Source: Metaphire vulgaris
Lineage: Eukaryota; Annelida; Clitellata; Crassiclitellata; Megascolecidae
Reading direction: 5' to 3'
Assembly (NCBI GenBank): GCA_018105865.1
Contig: CM030852.1
Span: 745,001-809,000 of the forward strand
DNA length: 64,000 nt
The first letter of the stretch is position 1. Every line of letters starts with the position of its first letter. The notes beneath the pieces are model-generated. The model ran no database searches, was not told where the DNA came from, and saw only the letters and a program-made list of their open reading frames with translations. Of this stretch, positions 1 to 13,763 are shown in pieces. Both the position numbers and the translations under genes were made by a program.

Positions 1-143
1 CCGCGCTTGATCGACCAGGCCCCCGTTGCACTGTTGTTGTTGTTGTTGCTGCTGCTGTTGTTGCTGCTGCTGCTGGTGGTGCAGAGCGGCGCTGTTGCCG
101 CCGTAGAATTTTTCGCCGCCAGCGGATCTGATCGACAGACAGG
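1..143 (-). CDS. Probable transcription factor, second exon (partial, polyglutamine)
   Basis: On the minus strand a good acceptor (pyrimidine-rich tract ending TTCTTCTTCAG) precedes an open frame beginning CLSIRSAGGEKFYGGNSA, followed by ALHH, 15 consecutive glutamines (mixed CAG and CAA codons) and CNGGLVDQAR at the window edge. Polyglutamine and low-complexity stretches are usual in the N-terminal regions of developmental transcription factors. The exon needs one carried-in base, which is exactly what the exon at 4989-5259 leaves, so I join them as exons 1 and 2 across a 4.8-kb intron. The DNA-binding domain must lie outside the window, so the family is not proven. The tract could also be read in other frames as polyserine or polyalanine; the glutamine frame is preferred because of phase and acceptor. 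Confidence 0.55.
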
Positions 144-269
144 CTGAAGAAGAAAAAGAAAGAGACCAAACACGCCCTTAGATTGTTTATGTGCTTCGGC
201 TCTTATCGTCGGTGGAAAAAGCGCCTTAACAAAGGCTCCCCAGACTCTGGGGTCCAAGCGAACCAGATA

Positions 270-350
<81 letters not shown>

Positions 351-879
351 GGGAAGAGGGGGCCGGCGGGCGGTGTACCCGGCTCAGTCGGACGCAATCT
401 CTTTTCCGCCGACCCAACTGTCGCTTTCTCAACCACCGCGCCTCTCTGCTCCTCGCTCCTTCCTTCCTTCCTTCCGTTGATGGAACGTTCATTGATACAA
501 GCCACCGGATAATAAATAGACCTGTGGTGCAGACGCAGCGCATTTATATAGCGCCATAGTATACTTCTGGCGAGAAACAAGAGACGGCCAGACTTTTATT
601 TATGCACTTAATGGAGGCGGAAAGAAAGAGGCGTCGATAGATTCAGTGCAGAAATGATTGCAACTGACTCTCGGTTTCCCTTCACTTTCTCGGAATTCGT
701 ATTTTGAAAATAAATTTGTCGAGGTATAATGCATTGGTTGCGTATTCCTTTTCGCTTTGCATACAGCGTGTACGGTAGATGCTTGCATTCTACAAAGAGC
801 ACCGAGTATATAGAGAATGACTAGTTCGAGAAATTCAAACAGTTGCAAGCGCGGTTAGTGCTTGGCCGGGTGGCCTACG

Positions 880-919
<40 letters not shown>

Positions 920-932
920 AGGCACATCATAT

Positions 933-1119
933 CAGAGATGTCCATGGGTTGGATTGGATTGGGTCAGAAAATAAGTCATGGTTTAAGAAACTGCAATGTA
1001 TTATATAGTGGGTTGGGTTGGGTCAAGTAGACCTATTATCGGCATGGGTTGGATTGGGCTGGAGATTTGACGGGTTGGGTTGGATTGGGTTCTAAAAAAT
1101 GGACCCATGGACATCTCTG
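933..1119. repeat. hAT-type MITE with 8-bp target-site duplication
   Basis: Terminal inverted repeats begin CAGAGATGTCCATGGGT and end with the complement ACCCATGGACATCTCTG. The element is flanked by a perfect 8-bp direct repeat CATCATAT (925-932 and 1120-1127), the signature of hAT transposition. The interior is rich in GGGTTGG/GGATTGG motifs. It has no coding capacity, so it is non-autonomous. The same family recurs at 23324 and 34839, where the tandem-duplication breakpoint lies inside it. Confidence 0.85.
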
Positions 1120-1497
1120 CATCATATGTTTCAACTTATTTGAATTTCGACTTAAGTGAAATGCATAAATATACATAACTGGAAAACCAAAAGAGTTTTG
1201 CGTGTCTTTAAGACTTTCAGTGAATCGAGTAAAATTGAGTAGCAATACAAAGCCACGTGATCGCCGACCAAACCAGTTACGACTATATACTGCGTGTATA
1301 GCTATATGGCGATCTACTAACGGTTAATCAAAGGCTAGTCTATACAACCACCTTTCTATCCACTGAGTTATATCAACTTAGAAGAAATTGAAGCACCTGT
1401 ACTACACCCCGTCCATCCATCCATCCATCCATCAACTCAAAGTCCCTTCAGGAACCCTCTATACCCGATGCTATAGGCCTATACAGGACTATACAGT

Positions 1498-1549
1498 ACT
1501 AAATGCAAACCTAAATGCGACTAGTCCGATTTTTTGCGCCACCCTGTAC
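1498..1549. repeat. Half copy of a mariner-like mini-MITE
   Basis: About 50 bp matching the right half of the approximately 75-80-bp palindromic element seen intact at 46639 and 55504, ending GCGCCACCCTG followed by TA. The left end is degenerate or lost. Confidence 0.6.
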
Positions 1550-2342
1550 TAATATCCAATAATTTTCAATAATATCTTCAAAAGTGGACAAAATTTCATG
1601 CACGCATTTAGTTAGTTAATTATCAGTTAGACAGACAGACAGAGTAGACATAAAAACGATCCTAAATGCAATTCTCTTGAAGCCTCGTATATGACTCGAT
1701 TAACCAAATATAAACCGTAAGCCTTTTATCGTCTGCCTTGTTGTTTTTAACGTCTGCTGTGAAAGTCATTGCTGCTGCCTTCCACCTGTTCCTAAATGCC
1801 GATCGTTGTGCAGGATTTGATTCGAGACCTTAGGAACCCTTTGCGGTCCACCGATCGACTTCGCATCCCGTATAAACCGGGGATTTTTGGCGCCTTCCGC
1901 CTATAAACGCGCCAAAGGTAACTGCTGACGGTGTATACTCATGCCAATTAGCACCTGGCACTATATGAGACCCATCGTTTACCGCTTCCATCAGAACGTT
2001 TGAAGTGGAAAACAGAGGAACCGAGGCACCTGCTGCTGCGTGTAAAGTGTATCTAAGTATGTATATGTATATGTATACCTATGCTATGCATGGCCGTCGG
2101 TGGGTTCTATAGAACGGTTGAGCGCCAGCAAGCACCTTGGTTCCTTTGTATTCTTCTTCTTCTTCGATGGTCTTCCCGGGAGACTGTTGAGACGGCTGAC
2201 CGCCGATTTAGGGCGACTCTTCCCACCACCATCTCCCCCTCCCTCTCCCTGTTTTTCGAGTGGAACTGCAGACGGAGCCTGGTAAACCATAGCGGCTCAC
2301 TCTCTCGGACGCAACGGCGCCAACCGCCTACAATCCGGATCA

Positions 2343-2436
<94 letters not shown>

Positions 2437-3442
2437 TACTGATTATCGTGAATTTGAGCCAATGTGATAATCGTGGTGATGATGATGATGATGATGATGT
2501 TGATGATGATGGTTAGTGATGATGGTTAGTGATGAAGATGATGATGGTGATGGTGGTGATGATGATGATCTTTTTAAGTCAGCGTCTCACTCAAAGACAG
2601 TGGCTTCGTGCATAGAGATGGTGGTTGGAGGAGAGAGGGACACGAATGAATGATATCAAGGATTTGACGTCATTTCAAAATCACGGCCACAATGAGACGA
2701 AGACGTTAGAAATAAGAAATGCAAAGCGAAAAAGGAAAACAGAGAAACAGCACAAATTTTTTAATTTTCTTGGACCAATTTCTAAACTAGAAAAGAAAGT
2801 CGGCGATGGTGATGATGATGATCGTTAGTGATGATGGTTAGTGATGATGATGATGATGATGATGATGCAGATGATGATGATGCCAACCGTTATGCCTTAG
2901 TGTAAAAGTAGTTTCCTGATCGTTAATTCCTCCCGTTTCTTTCTGCTTCGCTCCTTCAATCCTTCTTGCATCAGCATTTGAATGCAACCGCGTGGTTGGG
3001 GCCGTATACACAGCAGGTGCCCGGTCCTCTGTTGTTTATTCCAAACAATAAACAGGACCGTGTCACTGCACAACGGTCTTTACTATACGATAACCCTCTC
3101 CTCCTCCTCCCCCTCCTCCTCCTCCTCCTCCTGCTCATTGTCATCGTATAAACGTCGGGTGTCATCCAGTGTCCAACTGAGAGGAATTAGAAGGATGTGT
3201 GGAGGGAGGGGTTCAAAATATATATCCATCGCTGCAAAAGATCGCACTAGTGTAGGAAAAAATCCGCTACTGAAAGGTGTAGAGTGAATGAGGAGCGATT
3301 GAAGAATTGATTGAAGAATTGATTGATTGATTGAATCTGGCTTTTCTACGTATCCATTCTGATCCAATTAACTGCCTGCCTGTTTCCTCTGAAACAGTTA
3401 AGCGGTCTTCAGTAACACTCTATAACGAAGGCAGATAAAAAG

Positions 3443-3551
3443 TCACGCGACAGACCTGGTGTTGAGGGAAAAACAGTTTTTGTTGTTTTGGTGGGGTTAG
3501 TTGGGTAGGCTTAAGCCTACCCTAGCCTTTAATAAAAATCCGCCTATGGCC
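3443..3551. repeat. Truncated copy of the AGGCGGATTTA MITE
   Basis: Shares ACAGACCTGGTGTTGA, the GGGTAGGCTTAAGCCTACCC palindrome and the terminal AAAATCCGCCTATGG with the fuller element at 39393-39560. The left inverted repeat is missing here. Confidence 0.6.
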
Positions 3552-4780
3552 CCGTGCTTATAAGTTGCCACCCCAGAGGTTCCCCCACTTTACAAATCCT
3601 GGAGCCGCCACTGCCCATTGCATGGCCAATCTTCTGTGGCGAATAAAAGGTGCATGAAAATATGAAAAGCAGAAAGAATTTAAGCCTTTATATGAACGTA
3701 CGTTTAATAAATAAATAGATTTACTGTATCCAAGATAAAGTGCATATACGACTCTCTCTCCATTGCGCATATTTATCTGTCATGAGGCTACCTGAATCTA
3801 CGCGTGCTTAAAATACATTTTCTAAACACAAACTGTGCATTTACATTGAAAAATTTGGGGCGCTTGTGAAAAAGCGACTGATTGAGATAGAAAATTTAAT
3901 TTTTTAAAATGAAAACGTTAAACTATTAAAATATATACTGTAGCTTTACTTATAGGTCTTATAGCGTTAGGAAATAGATTAATGCATTTCTTTCCAGTTA
4001 ATCGTATCGAATGCTTGTTACATGTATATCATCAGTATTTATCAAATATACAGATAATAAAACGCAATACATATATTTTAGGTTAATCAAATGTGTCTTT
4101 ATAGAACAGTGTTGATCTTTGACTGCATGGCTAATATGGATTAAAATGTGTGTCGCAGTCTGCAATATATGCCTATACATGGTGAATCGGTTATACATAT
4201 AGCATCGTGTTTATGCATACTGTCAATGGCATGATTATATGCCAATTAAATTGCAAATACCTAAATAATCAGTAAAGAAGAAAACTATGGAATACAGACC
4301 AAGAAATAATTTAACAAATGAAGATTACCAAAATAAAGAAATATGCAAAATACATTACAAATATATAAGCAGGCTCCATAGGGTTAACTAGAATATATTG
4401 TGATTTCTGGGATTTTCTGCTGCATAATTACCATTGGCGTAGCCGCGGAAGACACACGCCGCCCTCCTCACCCCACCCCCCGCCAATAGGCATGTAAAGT
4501 ATGGGCTGCAAAGAGTTTAAGAAACTGTGTTAATGCGCAAATCGTTGTTAGTCAAATCCCATGACTTTGGGCTATTCAGTTTAAAGTTACTTGCGATGCT
4601 GGCAAATAGGCCAATAATTAATTGATTGGAATTTGTCTAAGAATGATGACGTCACGAAATTCCGAGGTATAGCGATATTTTTCCACAGTATTATCGTATA
4701 TTATGTTACCGTCGACCATTTTCTATAATACAGCGCATCACTATAGACTATATGCTTGTAATGAGTCTGATGGTGCCAAA

Positions 4781-4970
4781 CAGTGGCGGCTCCACCGGGG
4801 GGCCAGGGGGGCCCGTGCCCCCCTATTGAGTGGCTGGCCCTCCAGTGCCCCCCCCAGTTGGGACCTATACTTAATGCTACATACATTAAACAACAAATGG
4901 TTGGCCCTTCATGATTAGAAGTTGCCACCCCAACGGCCCCCCAACTTGCCAAATCCTAGAGCCGCCACTG
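4781..4970. repeat. hAT-type MITE, CAGTGGCGGCTC family
   Basis: Fold-back element with ends CAGTGGCGGCTC and GAGCCGCCACTG and a GC-rich interior with runs of G and C. Flanks GTGCCAAA and GTGCCTAA match at 7 of 8 positions, consistent with an aged 8-bp target duplication. Other copies lie at 22314, 33804, 38346 and 60988. Confidence 0.75.
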
Positions 4971-4988
4971 GTGCCTAACTGCCAATAC

Positions 4989-5259
4989 CTTCCATGGCCT
5001 TGATGCCGGAGCTGCTGCTGCTGTTGTATCCGTTGCCTTGTTGCATAGCGGACCAGTCCACCTGGAAGCGACAGTTCGAGGGACCCTGGTGGTGCAGGTG
5101 GTGACTAGCCAGCGAAGGCACGGCGCTGTACTCGTATCCGGAGAAAGAAGAAGAAGAGGAGGACAGGGTAACGCCGTCTGGATCGAGCGTTGAATTCGGA
5201 TCGGACATTATAGAGGCAATTGCAAAGGCGTTCGCACGAACGGACAGAGGATTTTCCAT
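4989..5259 (-). CDS. Probable transcription factor, first coding exon with eh1-like motif
   Basis: The minus-strand frame starts MENPLSVRANAFAIASIM and is serine-rich, ending SSSSSGIKAME before a GTATTG donor (phase 1). The segment FAIASIM fits the eh1-like pattern F-x-I-x-x-I-[L/M], a Groucho/TLE-binding motif found near the N terminus of several T-box, Fox and homeobox factors. RANAFxIAxxM recalls the N terminus of Tbx20-type T-box proteins. Residues 90 plus one base are encoded. ATG choice: it is the first in-frame ATG and directly precedes the motif. The T-box assignment is inference only, since no DNA-binding domain is visible. A non-transcription-factor serine-rich protein is possible but less likely. 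Confidence 0.6.
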
Positions 5260-6280
5260 CCGTTTTCTATTAATCCGAATCTCTGACCAATCGACCCCTT
5301 AGGCCTACTGTACATGTGACTGCGACAAGCGTATACGTGTAACCTACGCCCCAATCGGAGAGAGTGTAGGCCTATGTAAGGCCTACTGCAATCGAGTGCA
5401 CGGTATATCGCTTCTTGTATATATAGGCCTATCTATACCGTGTTGGAAATCCAGGTTTTAAAACTTGCAGCATTCGGCTGTGTGGATGGACACAGATGCC
5501 TGGTCTAATCCAGGTAGAGCGCACCTGTAGGCTGATGGTTGACCGCCGACCGACACGCGCAGTCAAACGCTACGAACTTCCGGAGCCTCTCAACATCCGG
5601 GATTTTTGTACCGGATTGCAGTTTCCGTTGTACCTTCGTCGGCGACTCACTCGGCGTGTCCCATGCAGGGCAACAGTCCCGTATTTTAGGTTGGCCTAAC
5701 TCCAACCCTACTAGTAGTTTCACGAAAACTCATTCGAAAATCCACAGTGGTCAGTCATTCAGTCGGATAGTCGGTAGTTTTGGCACGACACACCTCAAGA
5801 TCCCGAGTTACCTATTCGCCGCGCTTCCAGGTGCATCGTCGCTTGCTTCGATTTCGGCCACAAATGTTCAGAGAGCGTTTCAATCGCCGGAAGACCAGAG
5901 TAGGCCACGCCCACAGCGCCGCTGCGTCGCCACTTGACTCCGCCCCACAGACGCCGTCAGTCTCCGCCCACTGCGCCCCGTCCGAATGACGTTAACCAGA
6001 AACCGGGCGATGATGGACGTACGCGTCGGGTGGGGGCGGGGCTTCGTACGGCCTTCTTATCTGACATTGATTACTCCAATCTCACGCAGACGAACGCACA
6101 GGAGTACAGCCACGGGTACGGAGAGGCGGACCGCCGACCGACCAACCAGATGTACGTGATTTCGCCCGGTCCTCTCTGCCGTCCATCGATCATGCATCTG
6201 GGAACGGTTCTGTCAGATTTTCGAACGCGCGTCTTATCTCGCCCCGCTTGGGCGGCTGGGGAGGGAGGAGGGATAGAGGC

Positions 6281-6346
<66 letters not shown>

Positions 6347-7961
6347 GAAAGGCGGCTTCCAGTTTTGCGTCTAACCTCTAAACTTGCAAGTCGATCGGTG
6401 TGTGTGTTTGAAAGGCGTATTCTTATTGGATGCGATTTTGTTTACGCGGTAAACAAGCTCAGAGCAACTGAAAACGAAAGGAGTCGACCATTTGAACTCA
6501 TTTACGAGGTTGATGAAGTTAGCGCTTTGGAATTCTTGAATCGAAATGTGCCGCTTGGCTCTTTTCATATCGGAACTTGAAAATTCAGCCACCATCCGGC
6601 GGCTAATGGCATATACTAAGGCAATATTTCCTGTAGTCTTTTCCGCCAGATTTATGCAAGACTGGAGTTAAGATGCAACTAATGTTTTACACTGACAAAT
6701 AATTGCGCTATAGAAATATCTTAATTTAAACGTATTTCATTATGACGCTGCATATGAATTGGTTGACCGAATATTGGATATCACCTATTAAGAACATCTA
6801 TTGGTCACACGATAATTGTTTTAAAATGTGGCGCTGTCGAAGTCCAGACGATACGGTATACCTTCAAACGACATCGATCATCTTTGATAGAGATCACAGA
6901 GACCGCACTTTTGAACAGACCGCCCCACCTCCACCCCTACCTCAGCAATTTCCTAAGTTTCCCCAGATTCTCTCTCTCTCTGCTTCCTATATCCGTTATA
7001 CGACCAGTTGACAGATATTTCCAGAACTATACGACCGATTCAAACAGACTCTTCACAAAACAGTCCTGCTTCGAATCAACCCCGCTTTTGTCCCTCCCTT
7101 CTCCACAACCCCTTTTCACCCACCCCGGGGGTAACAGGACACCGAACGGATGTGGGGGTGGGTCTTAGATCGTTGCCCGTTAAATTATAATTATCGGGTG
7201 TAATTAGTTGTCGGAGTAATTTGTTGCGCTTAATCCCTTTGAGCTGGAAGATTCCCCGAAGAGGCTGAATGGGGTGAAATTCATCGTGGGGAGGAGCCTT
7301 TGCCCTCCAGAGTGGGGGTGGGGTGGATGCTAAGGCCAGAGGGGTTGGGAAGCGATTACACGGCCAGTTCACATCACAAAGCACCCCTATGATCACCCTA
7401 TATAGGCAAACAATAACAACTTAAACCTTATCAATATAACGAACGGTTATCTATAACGCTGTTGTAATCGAGGTTTGCTAATGAGATCGCGATTTCACCT
7501 TAACATTACAACAGTCACGTGACTGAGTTTGTTTTTCACAAGACGTCAATGTTATTGAAAGTACATTTGAAATCTGGAAATGTTTCTACTGAATTCAGAG
7601 TAACTGAGCGCTTCGGTCGAATTACGAATAATAATGATTGTTCTATTATAATGTATAGGCCTATAGGCCTATATTCTATTGGCTCTAAACTGGCATTATT
7701 ACGCCCTATGCTTTGCGTTTCATCTTAACGAGTTTTCTGTTTTAAAAAAACGAGTATGCCTATCCTAATAGAAACAGGTCCATTCAAAGCAAAATGTCAA
7801 TACAACCACCTGTAGGCCTATATGTCACGCGATTTCTTTTATTTTCAGATAGCGTTCAATTTGATAAAGCGTTTGATTTTTTAAAAAATTAAGGGGCGGG
7901 TTCAAACGGATGCAACCAAAATATTCTGTCCCTACAGAAGTGATCGAGGGTGGGGTGAGTG

Positions 7962-8023
<62 letters not shown>

Positions 8024-9985
8024 TATTATTACTATTATACTACTGCGCACAAGCAATCTTTGTTGGAGCAATAGGAATGACCCGCGCTCCAGATTAAGAA
8101 ACGCTGAATCAGCGTTTTCTGGGTGGTGCCTGGTTTCAATTACCTTTACCTGCGTACCCTTCTTAATCAGTCTCACCTGCCGGACCGCCGTCAGCCAGTC
8201 AACCGACGGCGACCAGTCAGCCCCCGGCCAGTCAACCGCGGCCAGCCATGGCAGTCGCTTCGCTGGATCCGGAACTGGGATTCGACGATTGATTTGACGG
8301 TCGAATGATTGGTTCCTGCTGCAAGTCACGTGACCCAGTAGTCCACAATACCGGATGCGTTTGGTTAGGCATTGCTCGAAGCAATTTCAACACAGAAGAA
8401 GTCACACAAACAAACAAACACACACACACACACACAAACACAGTATATAAGCAGTTTTTCTGAGTATAACGATGTGAACACCCTTGTTCCTGAAATTCTA
8501 AGAACTGAAATTGCTTCGATAACGACGTTCAAATATATAGTTCTGAAAACGACCGCCAGGGGTTTTACGACGATGCCACCCATTGAGTCTTGTGTTTCCC
8601 CTCCCTCGGTGGTCCGTCCATCGGTGTCAGTATACTTACACCGAGTGCTGCTGAGGGTGTGTGGGTGGGTGGGTGGGGGGGGGTCCCAGGTCCTGAAAAA
8701 CACGAAGGTGTCGTCGCCATAACGATATCTTAATAAAAATCATCGGATATTAGGAGCCACGTGACGCTTGCTGCCAGTGACGTCGTCGCTCTGAAAACGA
8801 TGACGTCATCTGCGTCATCGAGATTCGCCAGGTGAATATCTCGGCGACAAATTCGCTCGATCAGGTTTCGAGAGAATCTTCCATGGAGAACGGGGTTTGT
8901 TGCAAGATCTGACCTATTGACCTCCTGACCTCTGCCTTCAGCGCTTGCAGTGACCTCTACGCCGACAGACAGGCAACGCGACTATTTTTTATGTGTCAAT
9001 CAGTTGCTCTCTCTCTCCCTCTTCCTCTGTCTGTGTTTCTTTGTCTGTATGTCTCTCTCTCTGTCTGTCTCTCTGTCTCTTCCTCTGTCTCTCTGTGTCT
9101 GTCTGTCTGTCTATCTGTCTGCATGTCTGTCTGTCTCTTTCTCACCAAGATCTTTGGTTGAAAATTACATATAGCTAATGTAATCTGGTCATCAACTTCT
9201 ATAGCGCCAGCAGCCGATAGCACACCGTATCACATAAGAACCGGGCCAGCTGCTGTCATGAAATCAGGAATTCAACGAGACTGAATTGTCTTACAGTTCA
9301 ACCTCAACAATAAACCTTTCTATTCGATGCCACCGATGCCACCGCGGACACCAAACATGCACCACGCCGATGCTAGATAACGAATCAGAGACGAGGCATT
9401 GTGTGACACGTATATTATGTTGCTCATATACAAACCCGAGACTCCGACAAACGAAAATTGTTTACAGGTTTCGAAGATAATGGAAGTTAATTAGGGTCTT
9501 GGAAAACAATCGCCATTTGCCAGGTGCTTGATATTAACACTGGTTCCATCGACCAACCTGCCATGCAAGCTCACCTGCGTGTCTCAGTTGCATCCATCAA
9601 CGCTATCGACTATCAAGGGAGACAACGAAGACAGACACCGGCTGAAGGGAGGACCGGAAAGGAACGCGGGATGTCAGATTCCATCACAGGAGGTCGATCC
9701 GCGATAGAAAAGGTGATTACCAGTAGGCCTATAGATGCTCTGGCATTGAATGCTGTCAGATTTCAGATTAGGAGGCAATTAATTACAAACGACGTTGTCT
9801 ACAAATTGTCTGCGTTTGAAACTCTGGCTTCTGAGGGGGGAAATGATCTGATGGCGTTCCCCCTCCCCCCACAGACCAGCTTCAAGTCGCCGAATTGCTT
9901 AACCCCTTAACTGGGGATCCCGGATATATCCCTCCATTTTACATTGAGTTACAGTTAAATACACGGTTAAGGGGTTAAACACGTA

Positions 9986-10168
9986 CAGTAGAAGTTCGTT
10001 TTAACGCATACGCATCGAGTCTGTCAAATTTAGCACGTTCCATCCGAATTACGCTATATCCGATGCCATCCAATACACATCACACGAACCGTACATTGCG
10101 GTACTTTATTACCCCAATTGTACGTTATAGCCGATTATAGCCGAGTCCGTTATAGCGAAGTTCTACTG
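9986..10168. repeat. pogo/Tigger-like MITE
   Basis: Ends CAGTAGAAGTTCG and CGAAGTTCTACTG form an inverted repeat flanked by TA on both sides, as expected for Tc1/mariner-pogo insertion at TA. The interior shares the GTACATTG...GCGGTACTTTAT and CCGAGTCCGTTATA segments with copies at 23038, 34573 and 39152. No coding capacity. Confidence 0.75.
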
Positions 10169-10543
10169 TATATGTAAAAGGCTCCTGATTTCTGAAGATT
10201 TGCTTGGAAGAACAGAGGAAAACGGCGAACACAGGAAAGAGAATTAATTTATAGGTCTACTTTTGAAGGGAGATCACATAAAATATATTCTAGAAACATA
10301 TGCACTAAATAGAGAGAAGGAGAGAAAGAAGGGGAGGTTGGGAAGGAGGGAATCTCATCACTTAAGATTAAGAACGTGTATTTCTTCCTAAGTGTTCTGG
10401 CGTTATGGTCGACTTCCAATTTTCATGTTCCTCTTTGCCATTGTAAGTTTCTATTCTATAACTCAGACAGTAAAAAGCATCGAAGAAGATTAATTTGATG
10501 GAGAACAGGCTGAATAACAACCTCTCACGAAGTCAAGTCTGTG

Positions 10544-10607
<64 letters not shown>

Positions 10608-10608
10608 A

Positions 10609-10791
10609 CAGTGGCGTCGCCAGGAAGTTTTGGTTGGGGGGCAAAAGGGGCTAGCGTGTCAGATTCATTACCCACCCCTCACCCCTCCACAGAAAACTTT
10701 CTAACCGGATTTGCGCAAATATGGTAGGTGGTCTGGGGCAGGTTGGGGGGCAGTTACCCCCATTTGCCCCCCCCCCGTGGCGACGCTAATG
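10609..10791. repeat. Fold-back MITE inserted in an AGT triplet tract
   Basis: The left end CAGTGGCGTCGCC has a degenerate complement GGCGACGCTAATGG at the right end. AGT triplet repeat continues on both sides, so the element split a pre-existing microsatellite. CAGTGGCG-type ends suggest the hAT group. Confidence 0.55.
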
Positions 10792-10893
10792 GTAGTAGTA
10801 GTAGTAAGTTTCGCGGTAAAACAGAACAGAGGAGACGGGATGGGATGGATTGATAGATGGGCATGTCGGGACAGCTTGATTTATGCTCGGGCT

Positions 10894-10997
<104 letters not shown>

Positions 10998-11412
10998 AGA
11001 GAAGATGAACCCTACTGTTGCGTGTGTGTGTGTGTGTATGGTAATTGATTGTTTATTCCTTTTTCTATTGAATCTCTCTCTCTCTAAGATTCTTCATTTC
11101 ATTAAAACCGTCGGCCTAAGGTTTCAGCCGAGGTCTTCCCCCCGGACCGACGATTTATAGTTCTTCCGTGACCCTGTTCCGCGACCTTACACCGAAATTC
11201 CATCATAGGAGCACTCGATCGGTGGAAGTGGAGACGAGCGAATGGGTGGGTGGATGGGGCGTGGGGGGTTCCGTTAGTCTTACGAGTCGCCTAATAAATA
11301 TAGGCGCAAAGCATTAAACTCCTATAATAAGACGACGCCATCTTGTATAAGAACCTTGGAAACGAAGGAAAGGCGGGAAGATGGCAGACGATTCAGCATT
11401 GAATGACAGGAC

Positions 11413-11449
<37 letters not shown>

Positions 11450-11929
11450 AAGAGAGAGGTCATCGAATAATTATGAGCATATATATATATAATATAGGCC
11501 CTATATATAATACAGGTGTATATATATATATATATATATATATATGCTCTTCTGAGTGTTATTCAGAAGATACGTTATACAGGTATTCTGTTACTCTACA
11601 TTACAAGATATTCCGTTACATAATTAAGATTGTGATAATCAGTATAGAGAGGAATTATTCTTATGTTGAGCGGCGTCTCCTCCTGCAGAAGCAGAGGCGC
11701 CGAATGAATGTTGCAGACGGTGATATGTAAACCGATAGGAATGGAAGGAGACGGCTGATGGGGGTAGAATTGATGGACAATAGGCAAGTGAGATGCAACA
11801 GGTGGCAGGGCGGGAAATACGTTGGAGGGCGGGAGTTTGACCTTAGGTATTCAAGCTTTTTCTGAAACTTGCCACCTCCAAGCAGAAAAGTTGAAATAAC
11901 AATGTTCGAGGTTCGAGGATGTGTATGTG

Positions 11930-11969
<40 letters not shown>

Positions 11970-12127
11970 AGTCTGATGTAGGCATAGGCCCTATGATTTT
12001 CCTAAATTTTGAGCGACATTCTAATGTAATGTAATGTGCTACTTGTATAACGCCTCTTCTGTGTACCAGTAAATCGGTATTGAATCAGTAAATGTGCATA
12101 TAGTAAATCGGAGACGTTGGCTCTGTC

Positions 12128-12325
12128 CATGGGCGCCCGCAGAATTTTTTCCAGGGGGGATGCAAAACAAGGCCTTGTGACGAAAGAAATGAAAAAAATT
12201 CCAGGGCGGGTGCAAAACAAGGTTTTGTGACGAAAGAAGCAAGTAATTTTACTTTTTTCATAACTGCACAATTTTTCCAGGGGTGCAATTGCACCCTCTT
12301 GCACTCCCCTCCGGACGACCACGGC
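12128..12325. repeat. MITE-like repeat, GGGCGCCCGCAGAA family (copy 1)
   Basis: Begins TGGGCGCCCGCAGAATTTTT and contains internal near-repeats of a GCAAAACAAGG...TTGTGACGAAAGAA block (12155-12240). A shorter version lies at 23640-23790, where one internal block has been lost. Related GGGCGCC-ended sequences occur at 14064-14297, 25535-25762 and 37862-38135. The family is unclassified. Confidence 0.5.
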
Positions 12326-13763
12326 TCTGTCACGAAATGATTTAAAATGGTTCTTTCTTTGATTCATTTTAGCCGCAACTTTGGCAATCAGGCAAAGCGG
12401 GGGAGGGGGTAGCATTAGCAGGGGGTTAACATTTTGTCCACCAATCAGTTGATTGTTACGATGGTTGCCATGTTATGGTAATCAAGGTCACAAATTCTAA
12501 TTCTAGGTCACATGGTCATCAAGACAACCATCGAAATCGGCGAATATAAACAAACTAGTCGCCAGTCGTTCCGAAAACAAGGAGAGAGAGAGATTTAAGA
12601 ATGGATTAATGAATGAACACATGTTTTCTAAAGTGGAATTATTTCACTCGCTTAGAGAGGCACAGTGCCTGTGGGCTGTGGCTGAGCGACGGAGGCGTTT
12701 GATTTCGTGTCCAAATGTCAACGAATCAACACATAGATCCATCATCCATCACCAAAGGACCCGAGAAACAGATGAAGTTTCACCCGATTCACCTCTCCCC
12801 TCCCCCCCACACACACATACATGCAATGGGGCTGCTATACTCTATCACGCTACAGTACATCCGGTTACTGGAAAACGCACACAACACAAGAATACTCGAA
12901 CAGACACACACGCCCTCTAACCGACACACGACAGAAAACTAAAAATCAATTATGATAATATATTATATTAAATATAACTTCTTTCGTCGAAGTAGAAGTA
13001 GTGTTCTATACTTCCGGCGTAGTGCTCCTTTTTACGGCGCAGTTCTCCGTTCTTTCTGAACAGTGTCAAAAGGGTATCAATTTTATTATATTTTTGTGGC
13101 CTAATAAACCTGCGATACAAGAAACCAGCTATCTGAAGACCCTTCCTATCTCTCGATAGACTTTTTAGACATTTGACAGAGAATAGATTTCTGAAAGACT
13201 TTGTATAATGTCGACTCAAATAGCGCACCATTTTTCGTGGCATTTCGAATGATCTAGAAGCAAAGTGATACAGAATATATTTCCTACTCTAGTACGGTTT
13301 GACGCAATGGAGATGGGGACACAAGAAAATGTGGATTGAATTCTTTTCATCACTCTTCTGAATTTTGCATATCTATAGCCTACTGTAGCAATAATACTAC
13401 TAAGGCGTAAATGGGGATATATACCCCCAAAATCAGGATACCGAGAAGTTTTTAATGTGTTTTAAAGATTTTCAACGTTTTTACAGATTTATAACCCCTC
13501 CAATCACATTATCCCCCAATAAAATTCCTGGTAACGCCCCTGGTAATCACCACCACCCACATTGTAAGGTATTTGTCCATTCTACTGTTTTCACTTTTCA
13601 ACGCCTTGCGCTATATAAGTAACCGAACCTTTTGACGTTAAATATTGCAACATATATTTCGCTTGAAACGACAACGTGTGGTCCATTGACCTAGAGATTT
13701 TTGTCTTGGTCTTCACTGCCCCCTCCTTCCCCCCCCCTCCCCCATCTAGATGCACTCAGATTA

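Larger units (their letters stand above)
144..4988 (-). other. First intron of the putative transcription-factor gene
   Basis: The interval between the two phase-compatible exons contains no other convincing coding sequence. It holds (GA)n at about 272-345, (GAT)n at 879-918, 2477-2570 and 2808-2880, (TA)n followed by (GA)n at 2345-2432, a CTC-rich triplet tract near 3098-3132, and several MITEs listed separately. The sequence between them shows nothing I recognise. Confidence 0.45.

Noticed and set aside
183..580. Open frames with Arg-Glu or Ser-Leu runs over GA repeats (also 6248-6580, 10711-11160, 37031-37374)
   Set aside because: Coding appearance comes only from the dinucleotide repeat.
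9524..9910. 128-codon plus-strand open frame
   Set aside because: No recognisable domain, no splice context, and part overlaps G/C-run repeat sequence.
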